DNA of 40,779 nt, from the NCBI GenBank assembly GCA_018672285.1, contig JABHGC010000273.1, forward strand, positions 1 through 40,779. Reading direction: 5' to 3'. The notes below the pieces were generated by a model, which saw only the letters and a program-made list of their open reading frames with translations, did no database searches and was not told the origin of the DNA. A program made the position numbers and the translations under genes. Positions 1 to 9,013 of this stretch are shown here, one piece after another; within the stretch, counting starts at the first letter, position 1, and every line of letters begins with the position of its first letter. This stretch comes from Methylococcales bacterium (GTDB taxonomy: Bacteria; Pseudomonadota; Gammaproteobacteria; JABHGC01).

Positions 1-907
1 CCCGCCGCCCCTGCAACTGATCGGTAATTTTTTTAACGATCGCAGCATCCCGTTTTTGGCCAAAATTAACTGGTTGCAATACAACAATGGCCATCACCCC
101 GTTAGCCTCAATCTCGGTGATCAGTTTATTCAAGATGGCAACATACTCAGCATTTAATTTATCGAATGACCACTGCTCAATTTTTTTAAAGTGATATTGA
201 CCATACATCACACCATCACCATTGGCGCACATACCAGATTGTGCATGTTGAAATATTTTTTTATTGAAGATCATACAATCTGCTGTTAATACAACAGGCG
301 CGGCCTCGTGACCACTTGCAACAACGGTACTCACTCTATTAAATTGCCGATAACGATTGACCAAAGTTGAATAAATTGCTTCACGTAAGCGATAGAAATG
401 CACCGTATTCGTTAGCACCTGCTTACCGACAGTCACCAGCTCAGAGGTGCTAAAAAACTCACGAAAGAAAAGTAAATCGACGAGATTAAGCGTTTGACTC
501 TCTTCAACACGACTGAAAAACTCTGCAATGGAAATATTAATAACAACCGAACGAGGCTTTAAGGGATACACCGCGCTCAACAAATAAGGATAATCCAATA
601 TTGAATTGCCAGAGATACCGAGGTTATAAGTCGATAAACCGGCCTTTTTCATTTCAGCCTGGCTGATATGATATACCGTCGTTGAGTCACCAATAAAGAC
701 GCTGTCTAAACGATGGCTATTCGGCTGCATTGCTAAGTGCTGTATTTTTGAAGACTTCTCTTCAACAAACGTATCTTGCGTTGTACGCTTACTTAAATAA
801 ACAGACAAGACTGTATTCAACACCAAATGACAGGCGAGTATCGTCAGTGCCATCAAAAGCCAAAATGTTTTTTCTGATAACTTAGAATTGAAAATATAAA
901 AACTCAC
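1..907 (-). CDS. SGNH-fold putative O-acyltransferase partner protein, 3' end outside window
   Basis: An open frame of about 302 codons runs off the left edge, so the C-terminus is missing. I place the start at the GTG at 905-907, inside the last codons of the upstream MBOAT gene, because this puts a polar N-terminus before one membrane segment at about residues 15-35; an in-frame ATG at 851-853 would cut through that segment. A GDS motif follows at about residues 73-75 (IGDSTTVYH), and YNLGISG comes about 20 residues later, the block I/II pattern of SGNH hydrolases. Inference: a membrane-anchored periplasmic protein that works with the MBOAT acyltransferase to O-acetylate a glycan, as AlgJ/AlgX-type proteins do with AlgI. 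The downstream catalytic Asp/His block is not in the window, so enzymatic activity cannot be judged. Confidence 0.72.
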   Translation of the reverse strand, partial: MSFYIFNSKLSEKTFWLLMALTILACHLVLNTVLSVYLSKRTTQDTFVEEKSSKIQHLAMQPNSHRLDSVFIGDSTTVYHISQAEMKKAGLSTYNLGISGNSILDYPYLLSAVYPLKPRSVVINISIAEFFSRVEESQTLNLVDLLFFREFFSTSELVTVGKQVLTNTVHFYRLREAIYSTLVNRYRQFNRVSTVVASGHEAAPVVLTADCMIFNKKIFQHAQSGMCANGDGVMYGQYHFKKIEQWSFDKLNAEYVAILNKLITEIEANGVMAIVVLQPVNFGQKRDAAIVKKITDQLQGRR

Positions 908-2249
908 TGGTTTTTCTTAAGTCCATGACCAATAGTGATACCGTCATAATAATCCCAATTAACACGGGTGTCAGCATATTAACCCGCAGTTGTGCCATCA
1001 TCTGATTAGAATTCCTCAAACGCACAATGCCAAACCCAACCACAATTGCAACGATAGACAATACATTAAACATACCTGTCAGCTCTGGTTGAAACATGAT
1101 TTCAAGCATCACTACTGCATCATTAAATGAATCTGCTCTAAAAAATATCCAGGCAATATTGACAAACATAAAGGTGATAAACCATGCAAACCAATCAGGC
1201 AACTCAATGTGCAACTTAGCCCAAAACCTAAACAACACAATGGCAGCCCCATGCATCGCCCCCCACATAAAAAATTGCCAACCCGCACCATGCCATAACC
1301 CACCAATCAAGAAGGTGACAAATAAATTAACCGCAAGCAGCCATTCTCCTTTGCGATTTCCACCCAAGGGAATGTAAATATAGTCACGTAGAAAACGGCT
1401 TAATGTCATGTGCCAACGCCGCCAAAATGCCTGAATATCAAGGGCTTTATAAGGTGAATTGAAATTGATGGGCAAACGAATATTAAACAGTAAGGCCAGC
1501 CCAATCGCCATATCGGCATAACCACTAAAATCAAAATACAACTGAAATGAATAACTAAGACTGGCAATCCAGGCGGCCACAAAGTGCAATTGATCTACTT
1601 GGTTAAAACCGGCATTTGCCCACACCGCAAACGTATCTGCAATCACCAATTTTTTAAATAAGCCAATTGAGAATATAAACAGGCCCAATGCAATATTACG
1701 TACAGATTTTATCTTATTTTTAAGCCGGTGAAACTGGGGCATCATTTGTTCATGATGAACAATAGGGCCTGCAATTAACTGAGGAAAGAATGTCACGAAT
1801 ACCGCATATTTTACGAATTGGTCATCTTGTGTTTTGCGATAATAACTATCAACAAGGTAGGCAATTTGTTGGAAGGTAAAAAAACTAATGGCTAATGGCA
1901 GCGCTAATGATAGCAACGGCATCTCAGTTTCAAACAAGCTATTGATATTACCAATCAGGAAATCCGCGTATTTAAAATATCCAAGCAGCCCTAAATTCGC
2001 AAAGACCCCAACCAACAGTAGCCACCGTGACGGCTGCCTAAATAGCATTTTTCCCAGTGAAAAATTAAACCCAATCGATAAAAGAATAATCGGCAGATAC
2101 CAAACACTCCACCAAGCATAAAAAAATAATGAGGCACACAATAAAAATGCTTGTGCCGCTTGAGTTTTCTTCTTTTGGTTAAGGTAGAAATAGACGAAAA
2201 AGGTGACTGGCAAGAAGGCCAATATGAATTCGTAACTATAAAACAGCAT
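882..2249 (-). CDS. MBOAT-family O-acyltransferase (AlgI-like)
   Basis: A 455-residue polytopic membrane protein with the length and opening (MLFYSYEFILAF) usual for AlgI/DltB-type MBOAT proteins. The two family histidines are visible: H280 in WRRWHMTLS and H320 in GGLWHGAGW. The conserved FPQLIAGPI and YFDFSGYADMA segments are also present. Known for the family: it moves an acyl group, usually acetyl, from the cytoplasm across the inner membrane to an exported polysaccharide or oligosaccharide. Its 3' end overlaps the GTG start of the SGNH-like gene, which supports a two-protein acyl transfer unit. It is one of the last genes of the long minus-strand run, fitting a late decoration step. The substrate glycan is unknown. 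Confidence 0.93.
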   Translation of the reverse strand: MLFYSYEFILAFLPVTFFVYFYLNQKKKTQAAQAFLLCASLFFYAWWSVWYLPIILLSIGFNFSLGKMLFRQPSRWLLLVGVFANLGLLGYFKYADFLIGNINSLFETEMPLLSLALPLAISFFTFQQIAYLVDSYYRKTQDDQFVKYAVFVTFFPQLIAGPIVHHEQMMPQFHRLKNKIKSVRNIALGLFIFSIGLFKKLVIADTFAVWANAGFNQVDQLHFVAAWIASLSYSFQLYFDFSGYADMAIGLALLFNIRLPINFNSPYKALDIQAFWRRWHMTLSRFLRDYIYIPLGGNRKGEWLLAVNLFVTFLIGGLWHGAGWQFFMWGAMHGAAIVLFRFWAKLHIELPDWFAWFITFMFVNIAWIFFRADSFNDAVVMLEIMFQPELTGMFNVLSIVAIVVGFGIVRLRNSNQMMAQLRVNMLTPVLIGIIMTVSLLVMDLRKTSEFLYFQF

Positions 2250-2279
2250 AATAACAACCTGAAAAAGCGTTTAAATTCA

Positions 2280-3206
2280 TTACTTTTGAGCAATCACAAA
2301 AACACCACTACAAGTTAAATCTTCATCACTCATCTCTCTAAACCGTTTGGCCAATTTATTTTGTTTAAAAGTCGATGGCATTTCTACATTATCTTCTTGT
2401 AAAACGGTTAACCCATTTTTTTTCATAAGCGTAATATGGGTTGATTTTGGTGCACGATTCAATAAATAAGGCCTCTTACCTCGGATAAGTGACCACACAA
2501 TATTTGAATGACGCCAGTGCCCGTTCCAGGTTGTTGCGGTACCATGGCACTTAAAATCAATTTGGTGAGACATAAAAGCACCAGGTTTTAGCCATGCAGT
2601 CATTGATGGATATGTATTATCCAAATCATCGACATGCTCTAAGACGGCCTGAGAAAAAATCATATCTACTGAGTTTTCTTCGATGAGGTTTGCTTCATAC
2701 CAAGGCACTTTATACACAATCAATTGCTCAGGATCATTCCCTTGCAATGCTTGGCGAATTTTTTCCAGTCGCTCAGGTGCCAATGCCAACTCTAAACCAG
2801 CATCACCATATATATGGCTTGGAAACTGATAATCTTTCAAAAAGGGTTTTACCCTAGAAAATTCAGCCGCATCAGGTATTGGCGCTCTCTCTTTAAATAA
2901 TACCACTAGCTCATCAAACACACTTAAGTTAAGTGACAAATCAGAATAGTCCACCACATCAAATGCGAGATATTTCTCACTACCACTGATCAATGCCGCT
3001 AGCCCCATTCCTAAAGAAAGGCCAGGACCAAGCTCCGCAACAATACGAGGCTGTGTATTCAAACCTTGTAAATTCGCCATCACGATATGGCGCAACCAAA
3101 CGGAGTAGCAATACCGAGCAGACACACTGCCACCTAAAGATTGATTACGCAACCCTTGCACCCAAGGTAAGTTGGTTGCCAAACCATACACCAATTGCTT
3201 AATCAC
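2280..3206 (-). CDS. Class I SAM-dependent methyltransferase
   Basis: A 308-residue protein with a SAM-binding motif I (ELGPGLSLGMG at about residues 58-68), an acidic motif II region (AFDVVDY) and a motif IV/V region (FSQAVLEHVDD, then WLKPGAFMSHQIDF). This is the class I methyltransferase fold. It starts at a GTG that overlaps the asnB stop by four bases (GTGA), which implies translational coupling with asnB. Inference: methylation of a sugar hydroxyl or of an amidated or aminated group in the glycan. The sequence does not reveal the acceptor. No signal peptide or membrane segment is seen, so it is cytoplasmic. Confidence 0.8.
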   Translation of the reverse strand: MIKQLVYGLATNLPWVQGLRNQSLGGSVSARYCYSVWLRHIVMANLQGLNTQPRIVAELGPGLSLGMGLAALISGSEKYLAFDVVDYSDLSLNLSVFDELVVLFKERAPIPDAAEFSRVKPFLKDYQFPSHIYGDAGLELALAPERLEKIRQALQGNDPEQLIVYKVPWYEANLIEENSVDMIFSQAVLEHVDDLDNTYPSMTAWLKPGAFMSHQIDFKCHGTATTWNGHWRHSNIVWSLIRGKRPYLLNRAPKSTHITLMKKNGLTVLQEDNVEMPSTFKQNKLAKRFREMSDEDLTCSGVFVIAQK

Positions 3207-5119
3207 GTGCCCCCCTCCTCAGACTCAAGCCATGCTTGAAACATCAGCACACTCCATAGTTGATACTGTTTGTTTGCTTGCCCAGACAGATGTACTTTCC
3301 ATAATTTTGTGATCACATCTGCATCAAAATACCCTTGCTCTGATAGCCTAGATGTCGACAACAACGACTCTGCCCATTCACGCAGCTCACCTCGAAGCCA
3401 TTCATGAATGGGTATTCCAAAACCACTCTTAGGCTGCTGGCACAATGAAGAGGGTAAATAACGCTGCATAACTTGCTTTAAAACCCACTTCCCTTGCCCT
3501 TTACAAACTTTGTGCGACATAGGAATTTGTCGAGACAATGCAACCAAGCGATGATCCAGCATAGGCACCCGCGTTTCCAACCCATAACTCATGGCGGCAC
3601 GGTCTACTTTAACCAAAATATCGTCAGGCAAATAGGTCAAACTATCAAGCAACATCATCTTTTCAGCATAAGATAAATCTTGCCCCCAAACAGGCTGGTA
3701 CAACCCATCATCTTGCCACTGAGCCTGCCCGATCACAGGCACTGGCGCTTGCCAAGCGCTAACCAATAACTCATACAGCTGCTGCTGATTCCCTGCCGTT
3801 AATATACGCGCTATTTTATGCAGCTTTTCACCTGGTTGACGTGTTTTTTGGCGCAAAATAGCAAACGCTGAATCCCATTGCCTTGGTGAAAACAACTGTA
3901 AACTGCTTGCAGCTAACCTGCGAAGCAGCAAAGGAATCAGTTGCATTTTATGATCAAATTTTGGCGCCCATAAGTGGCGATTATAGCCACCAAATAATTC
4001 ATCACCTCCATCACCTGAGAGTGCCACTGTGACATGCTGTTTTGCTAATTGAGAAACCAAACACGTTGGCACCTGAGAGGCATCTGCAAATGGCTCACTA
4101 TAAATATTCGGCAAATTAGGAATAACGGCCAGCGCATCTTTTGCAGTAACAATCCACTCATGATGCTCTGTGCCTAAATGCTTGGCAATAGCACGAGCTT
4201 GCGCGGACTCATCATAATCGGCATTATCATAACCGATGGTAAAGGTTTTAACCGGTGAACCTGACACGGCCTGCATCACACTCACCACAGTAGATGAGTC
4301 AACCCCGCCCGATAAAAATGCACCTAAAGGCACATCTGCAACCTGCATTTCTGAGATGACCTGCTGCATGGTTTGATCAAGCAATTCAACAGAATCACTA
4401 ACATCTCCCTTTAAAGGGCTACTATCACATTCTAATAGAGACCACCACGGCTTAGGCTCGCAGCGTTGATCTGGGTGAATGTCAACACTATGCCCTGGTA
4501 ATAACTTGTAAATACCGTCATAAATAGATTGAGGGGCAGGGATATAGTTATAACGCAATAAATCAGAGATGGATTGCCGACGAATTTGAGCATTCCAATT
4601 TGGGTGAGATTTTAAAGCGCTCAATTCCGATGCAAAAACAAAGGCACCTTTTAACCAACCATAATAAAGCGGTTTTTCACCCATTCGATCACGAACCAGG
4701 CACAGTTTTTCTTCTTGCTTGTCCCACAGTGCAAAAGCAAACATGCCCGATATCTTTTGCAATGTATTCTTTAAGCCCCAGCATTCAATGGCAGCTAGTA
4801 ATACTTCGGTATCAGAGTGACCTTTAAAAGAATAACCCGCTTTATCAAGCTGCACACGAAGACTAACATGATTATATATTTCACCATTATAGGCGATACA
4901 ATAACGCTGACTTGCAGAGTGCATCGGTTGGTGGCCATGACTAGATAAGTCAACTATAGAGAGTCGCCTGTGGCAAAAACCAATTTGATTACGACTATCA
5001 ACCCAAATTCCCTGATCATCGGGTCCTCGATGTGAGAGCCGACTGCCCATTTCGGTCAATATCGGCTTTAATGCAAGTTGTTGCTGACCTGGCTGGTAAA
5101 CGCCCGAAATACCACACAT
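3203..5119 (-). CDS. asnB: Glutamine-hydrolysing asparagine synthetase-type amidotransferase
   Basis: A 638-residue protein beginning MCGISGVY, so the processed N-terminal Cys2 glutaminase nucleophile is present. SHRGPDDQG (29-37) and YNGEIYN (77-83) are the usual glutamine amidotransferase class II blocks. The synthetase domain has the PP-loop LSGGVDSS (269-276) and SGDGGDELFGGYNRH. Length and both active sites are intact. AsnB transfers ammonia from glutamine to an adenylated carboxylate; in polysaccharide loci relatives amidate uronic or nonulosonic acids. Its place between glycosyltransferases and a coupled methyltransferase suggests a glycan substrate rather than free aspartate, but sequence alone does not exclude ordinary asparagine synthesis. 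A second, altered AsnB-like gene lies at 10079-11713. Confidence 0.9.
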   Translation of the reverse strand: MCGISGVYQPGQQQLALKPILTEMGSRLSHRGPDDQGIWVDSRNQIGFCHRRLSIVDLSSHGHQPMHSASQRYCIAYNGEIYNHVSLRVQLDKAGYSFKGHSDTEVLLAAIECWGLKNTLQKISGMFAFALWDKQEEKLCLVRDRMGEKPLYYGWLKGAFVFASELSALKSHPNWNAQIRRQSISDLLRYNYIPAPQSIYDGIYKLLPGHSVDIHPDQRCEPKPWWSLLECDSSPLKGDVSDSVELLDQTMQQVISEMQVADVPLGAFLSGGVDSSTVVSVMQAVSGSPVKTFTIGYDNADYDESAQARAIAKHLGTEHHEWIVTAKDALAVIPNLPNIYSEPFADASQVPTCLVSQLAKQHVTVALSGDGGDELFGGYNRHLWAPKFDHKMQLIPLLLRRLAASSLQLFSPRQWDSAFAILRQKTRQPGEKLHKIARILTAGNQQQLYELLVSAWQAPVPVIGQAQWQDDGLYQPVWGQDLSYAEKMMLLDSLTYLPDDILVKVDRAAMSYGLETRVPMLDHRLVALSRQIPMSHKVCKGQGKWVLKQVMQRYLPSSLCQQPKSGFGIPIHEWLRGELREWAESLLSTSRLSEQGYFDADVITKLWKVHLSGQANKQYQLWSVLMFQAWLESEEGGT

Positions 5120-5130
5120 ACAAACTCCGT

Positions 5131-6276
5131 TCAGTCTTTCACAAGCTGCTGATAAAGCGCATGATATTCTTGACTAATCTTTTCAATCGTAAAACAATCA
5201 ATAATTCGCTGCCTTGATTGTTGACCAACCTCAGACCGTTCACCCACTGACATCTGAATAAACTGTGATAAGGCCTCTACCATTTTTGTTGGGCTTGAAG
5301 CAGGAACAACTTTACCGATATCGCCGACTAGCATTGCGGAGTCACCAACATCCGTCACCACACAAGGCAAACCACACGACATCGCTTCACCAATGGCATT
5401 AGGAAAGCCTTCTCCCCATGCAGATGACTGTACTGCGATATCACTTTCCGGCAGTAATTGTGCTATATCTGCTCGCTCACCTAGCAGATGGATGTTCGCT
5501 TTATTCTCTAGATCAACCAAATTGGCAATTTCAGGATTATCCTCAGAGACCCCCCTACCAATCAGAACAAAATGAACATCACACTGTTTTACTAGCGTAT
5601 TTGCAGCTGCAATCAGTGTGATATGGTCTTTCATTGGGTGAGCGCGTGAAACATGTATGACGACACACACATCCTCTGCTACCCCTAATTGCGAGCGCAA
5701 ATTTCTCGTACTTTTATCCGTTTCAGACTGAAACTTCTGAGTATCAAACCCATTGGCAATCACCTGGCTTTTAACTGATGAGAAACCAATGCCTTCATGT
5801 TGCTGCCGACTTAAAGAGGAGTTATATAATATACAATCTGGCCTTTTTGAGAGCCATGCAGACAGCCGAATAATCAAGCGCGTTTTAGACTTCTCATTTA
5901 CGAAATCATACAGTGTTTGCCGTATATTCCAGACAACTTTGGCTTTCACGCCTAAAAACATAACGCCCATACTGGCCGCTAAATTGCCATGATACATCCA
6001 ACCTTGAATGACATTCGGTTGAAACTGTTTAATCATTTGACGTAATAATTTAAAGGAACGTAACTTAGGTGTTTGCCCCTGGCGCAACTCTAAGTTTTTA
6101 ACCTCTATACCTAATGCTTCAATTTTTGCTTGAACAGGCCCCTCTCCCATAAGAGAGATAACCAATTGATTCACAGGCTTGCCAGCTGATTCTGCTAATA
6201 ATTTATACAGCATCATCTCGGCACCACCGGTGTCTAAATCAGTAATGATGTGTAAAATATTTATTTGCATCCGCAT
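5131..6276 (-). CDS. GT4-family glycosyltransferase
   Basis: A 381-residue GT-B glycosyltransferase. The N-terminus reads HIITDLDTGGAEMML, the acceptor-side glycine motif typical of GT4 enzymes. The C-terminal EX7E donor motif is intact in GEGFPNAIGEAMSCG, and VSRAHPMKDH is the usual start of the nucleotide-sugar domain. No signal peptide is seen, so it is cytoplasmic or peripheral to the inner membrane. Its ATG follows directly after the stop of the preceding glycosyltransferase gene, so the two are co-transcribed. Inference: adds one sugar to a lipid-linked oligosaccharide; donor and acceptor are unknown. Confidence 0.9.
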   Translation of the reverse strand: MRMQINILHIITDLDTGGAEMMLYKLLAESAGKPVNQLVISLMGEGPVQAKIEALGIEVKNLELRQGQTPKLRSFKLLRQMIKQFQPNVIQGWMYHGNLAASMGVMFLGVKAKVVWNIRQTLYDFVNEKSKTRLIIRLSAWLSKRPDCILYNSSLSRQQHEGIGFSSVKSQVIANGFDTQKFQSETDKSTRNLRSQLGVAEDVCVVIHVSRAHPMKDHITLIAAANTLVKQCDVHFVLIGRGVSEDNPEIANLVDLENKANIHLLGERADIAQLLPESDIAVQSSAWGEGFPNAIGEAMSCGLPCVVTDVGDSAMLVGDIGKVVPASSPTKMVEALSQFIQMSVGERSEVGQQSRQRIIDCFTIEKISQEYHALYQQLVKD

Positions 6277-7338
6277 TTAATTCTCACGTGGTAACCAATC
6301 AATAAAGGTCGAACTCACATTTTCTAACCAATATCGACTAGGTAAAACATTCACTTTATTATTACCAGTGCTCTCTATTACTTGGCTCATTGCTGATAAA
6401 AATTCATCCCCAGCAGACACGATAGCTAATAAGCTAGGATCAACACCTAACTCCTTAACGCCACCCGATTCAGCTGTTGCAATCACTTTTGTACCACAAA
6501 CGAGTGTTTCCAACACGGTATTTGGCATACCTTCCCAGCGAGAAGATAACAATAAGGCATCTGCACCCGCATAATATGGCCAGGGATTGGTTGTAAAACT
6601 GACCCACTTTACTCTACGGTCGACCTGAAGCACTTCTGCTTGTCGCTTTAAACTGGTTTCTAGTCCACCAGAGCCAATAATGGTTAAATGTGCCTTTTCA
6701 TCCATTTGAGCAAACCAATCTAATAGCCGATCAAAGCCTTTTTGGTAGGTCAGGCGACCAACAGCAATAAACCGTACGCCCTCCCCTTGCTCACGTACAA
6801 CAGGCGTTTTTAAAGCTTCAATTTTGTCAACATTCACTGGGTTTGGGAGAATTTTAATGTTTTTAACTTGCACCTTAAAATCTGTTTCAAACTCATGTTG
6901 CATTCTTTTCGACGTACAAATCAATATATCAGCCTGCCGATAGTAACGACGATATAACGCAGTCATCAGCATTGAATAGCGGTTATTTTTCAAACTAATC
7001 GACGGTAAATTTGCTTCTCTTATCCATATTTTCACATACTTGGGTAAGAACACTCGCACTGCCAATAGGGCAACATTGACATACCCTAAGGTCGAAAATA
7101 CAAGTTGAGGGCGTATTTTTCTAATACATTGAACCAGCTTTACAATCGAACGCCTTAAAGAGATTGTTTTTAGGTTGTGGACAACAACCCCATCTGGAAT
7201 GAGAGGCAACAAAGGGCCGGACAAGTCAAAAACAAGTAGCTCTGCTTTAATACCTTGCCGGTGGCATTCACTCAATAAGTTTAAAGTGACGCGCTCAGCC
7301 CCCCCACCAGAAAGAACAGGCAGTACAAATAAAATCAT
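6277..7338 (-). CDS. GT4-family glycosyltransferase
   Basis: A 353-residue GT-B enzyme. PVLSGGGAERVTLNLLSE at the N-terminus is the glycine-rich acceptor-domain motif of the PglA/PglJ/WbnE-like GT4 group, and EGMPNTVLE near residue 280 is an intact EX7E motif. AVGRLTYQKGFDRLL marks the start of the donor-binding domain. It is close in style to its downstream neighbour but the two are clearly different genes, not a tandem duplication. Known for this group: transfer of HexNAc or hexose to an undecaprenyl-linked intermediate. The specific sugar cannot be read from the sequence. Confidence 0.9.
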   Translation of the reverse strand: MILFVLPVLSGGGAERVTLNLLSECHRQGIKAELLVFDLSGPLLPLIPDGVVVHNLKTISLRRSIVKLVQCIRKIRPQLVFSTLGYVNVALLAVRVFLPKYVKIWIREANLPSISLKNNRYSMLMTALYRRYYRQADILICTSKRMQHEFETDFKVQVKNIKILPNPVNVDKIEALKTPVVREQGEGVRFIAVGRLTYQKGFDRLLDWFAQMDEKAHLTIIGSGGLETSLKRQAEVLQVDRRVKWVSFTTNPWPYYAGADALLLSSRWEGMPNTVLETLVCGTKVIATAESGGVKELGVDPSLLAIVSAGDEFLSAMSQVIESTGNNKVNVLPSRYWLENVSSTFIDWLPREN

Positions 7339-7356
7339 ACCTCCCCCTCTAAAAAT

Positions 7357-8487
7357 TCACCCTGCAACAAGATGCTCAACAATTTCTCCGACTTTTTTCG
7401 CTTGTGACTCACCTCTAAACGTTCTATCTGCTTTTGCCAACGCAAACTCACGCATGCCTTGCCACAAACTAGGGTCATCTACTAACGACTTCACATACTG
7501 CGCCCCACCTGCGGCATCAAACTCAGGCATTAAATAACCATTTTTACCATGCTCAATGACACCTTCATACTCCCCAGTCACCAAACAGGGAATACCAGCA
7601 CAGGTCGCCTCAATCACATCTCTTCCCCAAGGATCATTCCAGCGAGAAGGCCTGCAAAGCAAAAAGGCAGTCGCGAGTATTTCCTCAGGGTTCGCAGTAT
7701 GCCCCATCAACTGAATATTCTTAAGACCTAACGATTTAGCTCTCCCCTCTAACGAGGCAACAAATTCAGCACTGTTTCTAGCGGCACCATACACCTCTAT
7801 TTTAATATTGTTCACATCAAGATCGCGTAACGCTTCGGCTAAATCAAACAACCGATCAACCCCTTTAACAGAGTCTATATTTCCAAAGTAGACAATCGAC
7901 TGGCGTTGATCAAAAGCCAGCTCTTTCGGCTTCGCACTTGAAATATTCCATAGAATACTCGTGTTCTCCATATCCTCTTTTGCATGAGCCATGAAAGCTT
8001 CTCGCTCATTATCGGATATAAAAAATATATGCGCTGCAAACCTACAAATGAAGCGCACCATGACTTTAGCATAAAGGTTATTAGGCAGCTGTGTCCTAAT
8101 ATGAATAATGACAGGAATGTTAAAGCGCTTTTTAATGAAATAACCCAATAAAAATAGGCCATCATAATTGATATGCACAAGCTGAATATTGTTCTTCTGA
8201 ATGTATTTTTTAACGATTCGATACCCTGCAGGAAATTTTAACAGCTGGATAAAAGATGCGATAAAAATTTTCCAGCTATTTTTTCTACGAGGAACAAAAG
8301 AGTACAAGCGACTTTCAATGAGCGTGCTAATGCCAAACTCATGATATCTAGCTTGAATTGGGCCTGTTTTTCGACAAATAATATGTGGCTGAACTTTATT
8401 TTTATCAATGTTTGAAACCAACTCGTACAGACTACGTGAAGAACCACCCCATCCGCCTTCAACGTCAACATGCAAAGTTTTAATCAT
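7357..8487 (-). CDS. GT4-like glycosyltransferase with altered donor motif
   Basis: A 376-residue GT-B protein. DVEGGWGGSSRSLYELV at the start is the variant glycine motif seen in many GT4 enzymes. SIVYFGNIDSVKGVDRLF opens the donor domain. The region that should hold EX7E reads RWNDPWGRDVIEATCAG: the second Glu is present, while the first is replaced by Asn/Asp. This variation occurs in GT4 subgroups and need not mean loss of activity. There is a 43-base gap to the next gene, one of the larger gaps in the run. It is probably cytoplasmic and acts on a lipid-linked sugar; specificity is unknown. Confidence 0.85.
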   Translation of the reverse strand: MIKTLHVDVEGGWGGSSRSLYELVSNIDKNKVQPHIICRKTGPIQARYHEFGISTLIESRLYSFVPRRKNSWKIFIASFIQLLKFPAGYRIVKKYIQKNNIQLVHINYDGLFLLGYFIKKRFNIPVIIHIRTQLPNNLYAKVMVRFICRFAAHIFFISDNEREAFMAHAKEDMENTSILWNISSAKPKELAFDQRQSIVYFGNIDSVKGVDRLFDLAEALRDLDVNNIKIEVYGAARNSAEFVASLEGRAKSLGLKNIQLMGHTANPEEILATAFLLCRPSRWNDPWGRDVIEATCAGIPCLVTGEYEGVIEHGKNGYLMPEFDAAGGAQYVKSLVDDPSLWQGMREFALAKADRTFRGESQAKKVGEIVEHLVAG

Positions 8488-8530
8488 CTAACATCAACTC
8501 AATACCTGGTATCTGTTCCACGTGTAAAAT

Positions 8531-9013
8531 CTATTGTACCGGCGTATTTCGGTAACGAATAAGCCGTGCGGGGTTACCCGCAATCACTGCATTATCTTTA
8601 AATGTTTTAGTCACAACACTGCCTGCAGCGACGAGTGTATTTTTACCTAGCGTTACGCCAGGTAAAATAATGGCACTTGCAGCAACCCAGGAGTGGTCAC
8701 CAATACACACAGGCTTGCCAACATGAATGCGCTTACTCTGCTCCACTAACGCATCCATATCAAGGCCTGCATCGAGCAACTGCACAGCTGATGATAGAAC
8801 AACAAAATCCCCAATATCAATACTATGGTTACCTTGAATTAAAACACCAGCATTCACTGAGCAACCTTTGCCGATTCTGACATTAGCTTTGTTACCCACG
8901 GTAATTTTACCATGCACTCCTACATGGACATGACCGAAATAATAATATGAGCGCGCACGCTTAATTAAGAACTTGATGCTTTGTTTTATCGTTACCGCTA
9001 TTTTAACAATCAC
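8531..9013 (-). CDS. Hexapeptide-repeat O-acetyltransferase (WbbJ/NodL-like)
   Basis: A 160-residue protein made of isoleucine-patch hexapeptide repeats (VHGKITVGNKANVRIGKG onward), the left-handed beta-helix of acyl-CoA-dependent acetyltransferases. The C-terminal pattern GDHSWVAASAIILPGV, then GKNTLVAAGSVV and NAVIAGNPARLI, is characteristic of WbbJ/NodL/maltose acetyltransferase-type enzymes that O-acetylate sugars in the cytoplasm. The start is a GTG sharing one base with the stop of the upstream radical SAM gene (TAGTG), implying coupling. The acceptor sugar is unknown. Confidence 0.88.
   Translation of the reverse strand: MIVKIAVTIKQSIKFLIKRARSYYYFGHVHVGVHGKITVGNKANVRIGKGCSVNAGVLIQGNHSIDIGDFVVLSSAVQLLDAGLDMDALVEQSKRIHVGKPVCIGDHSWVAASAIILPGVTLGKNTLVAAGSVVTKTFKDNAVIAGNPARLIRYRNTPVQ

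Noticed and set aside
1096..2121. Plus-strand frames of 77 and 93 codons across the MBOAT gene
   Set aside because: They lie opposite a clear, well-conserved gene, show no motif and have low-complexity composition.
5131..8487. Tandem duplication of the three GT4 glycosyltransferases
   Set aside because: They share only the family motifs; N-termini, lengths and EX7E regions differ, so recent duplication is not supported.
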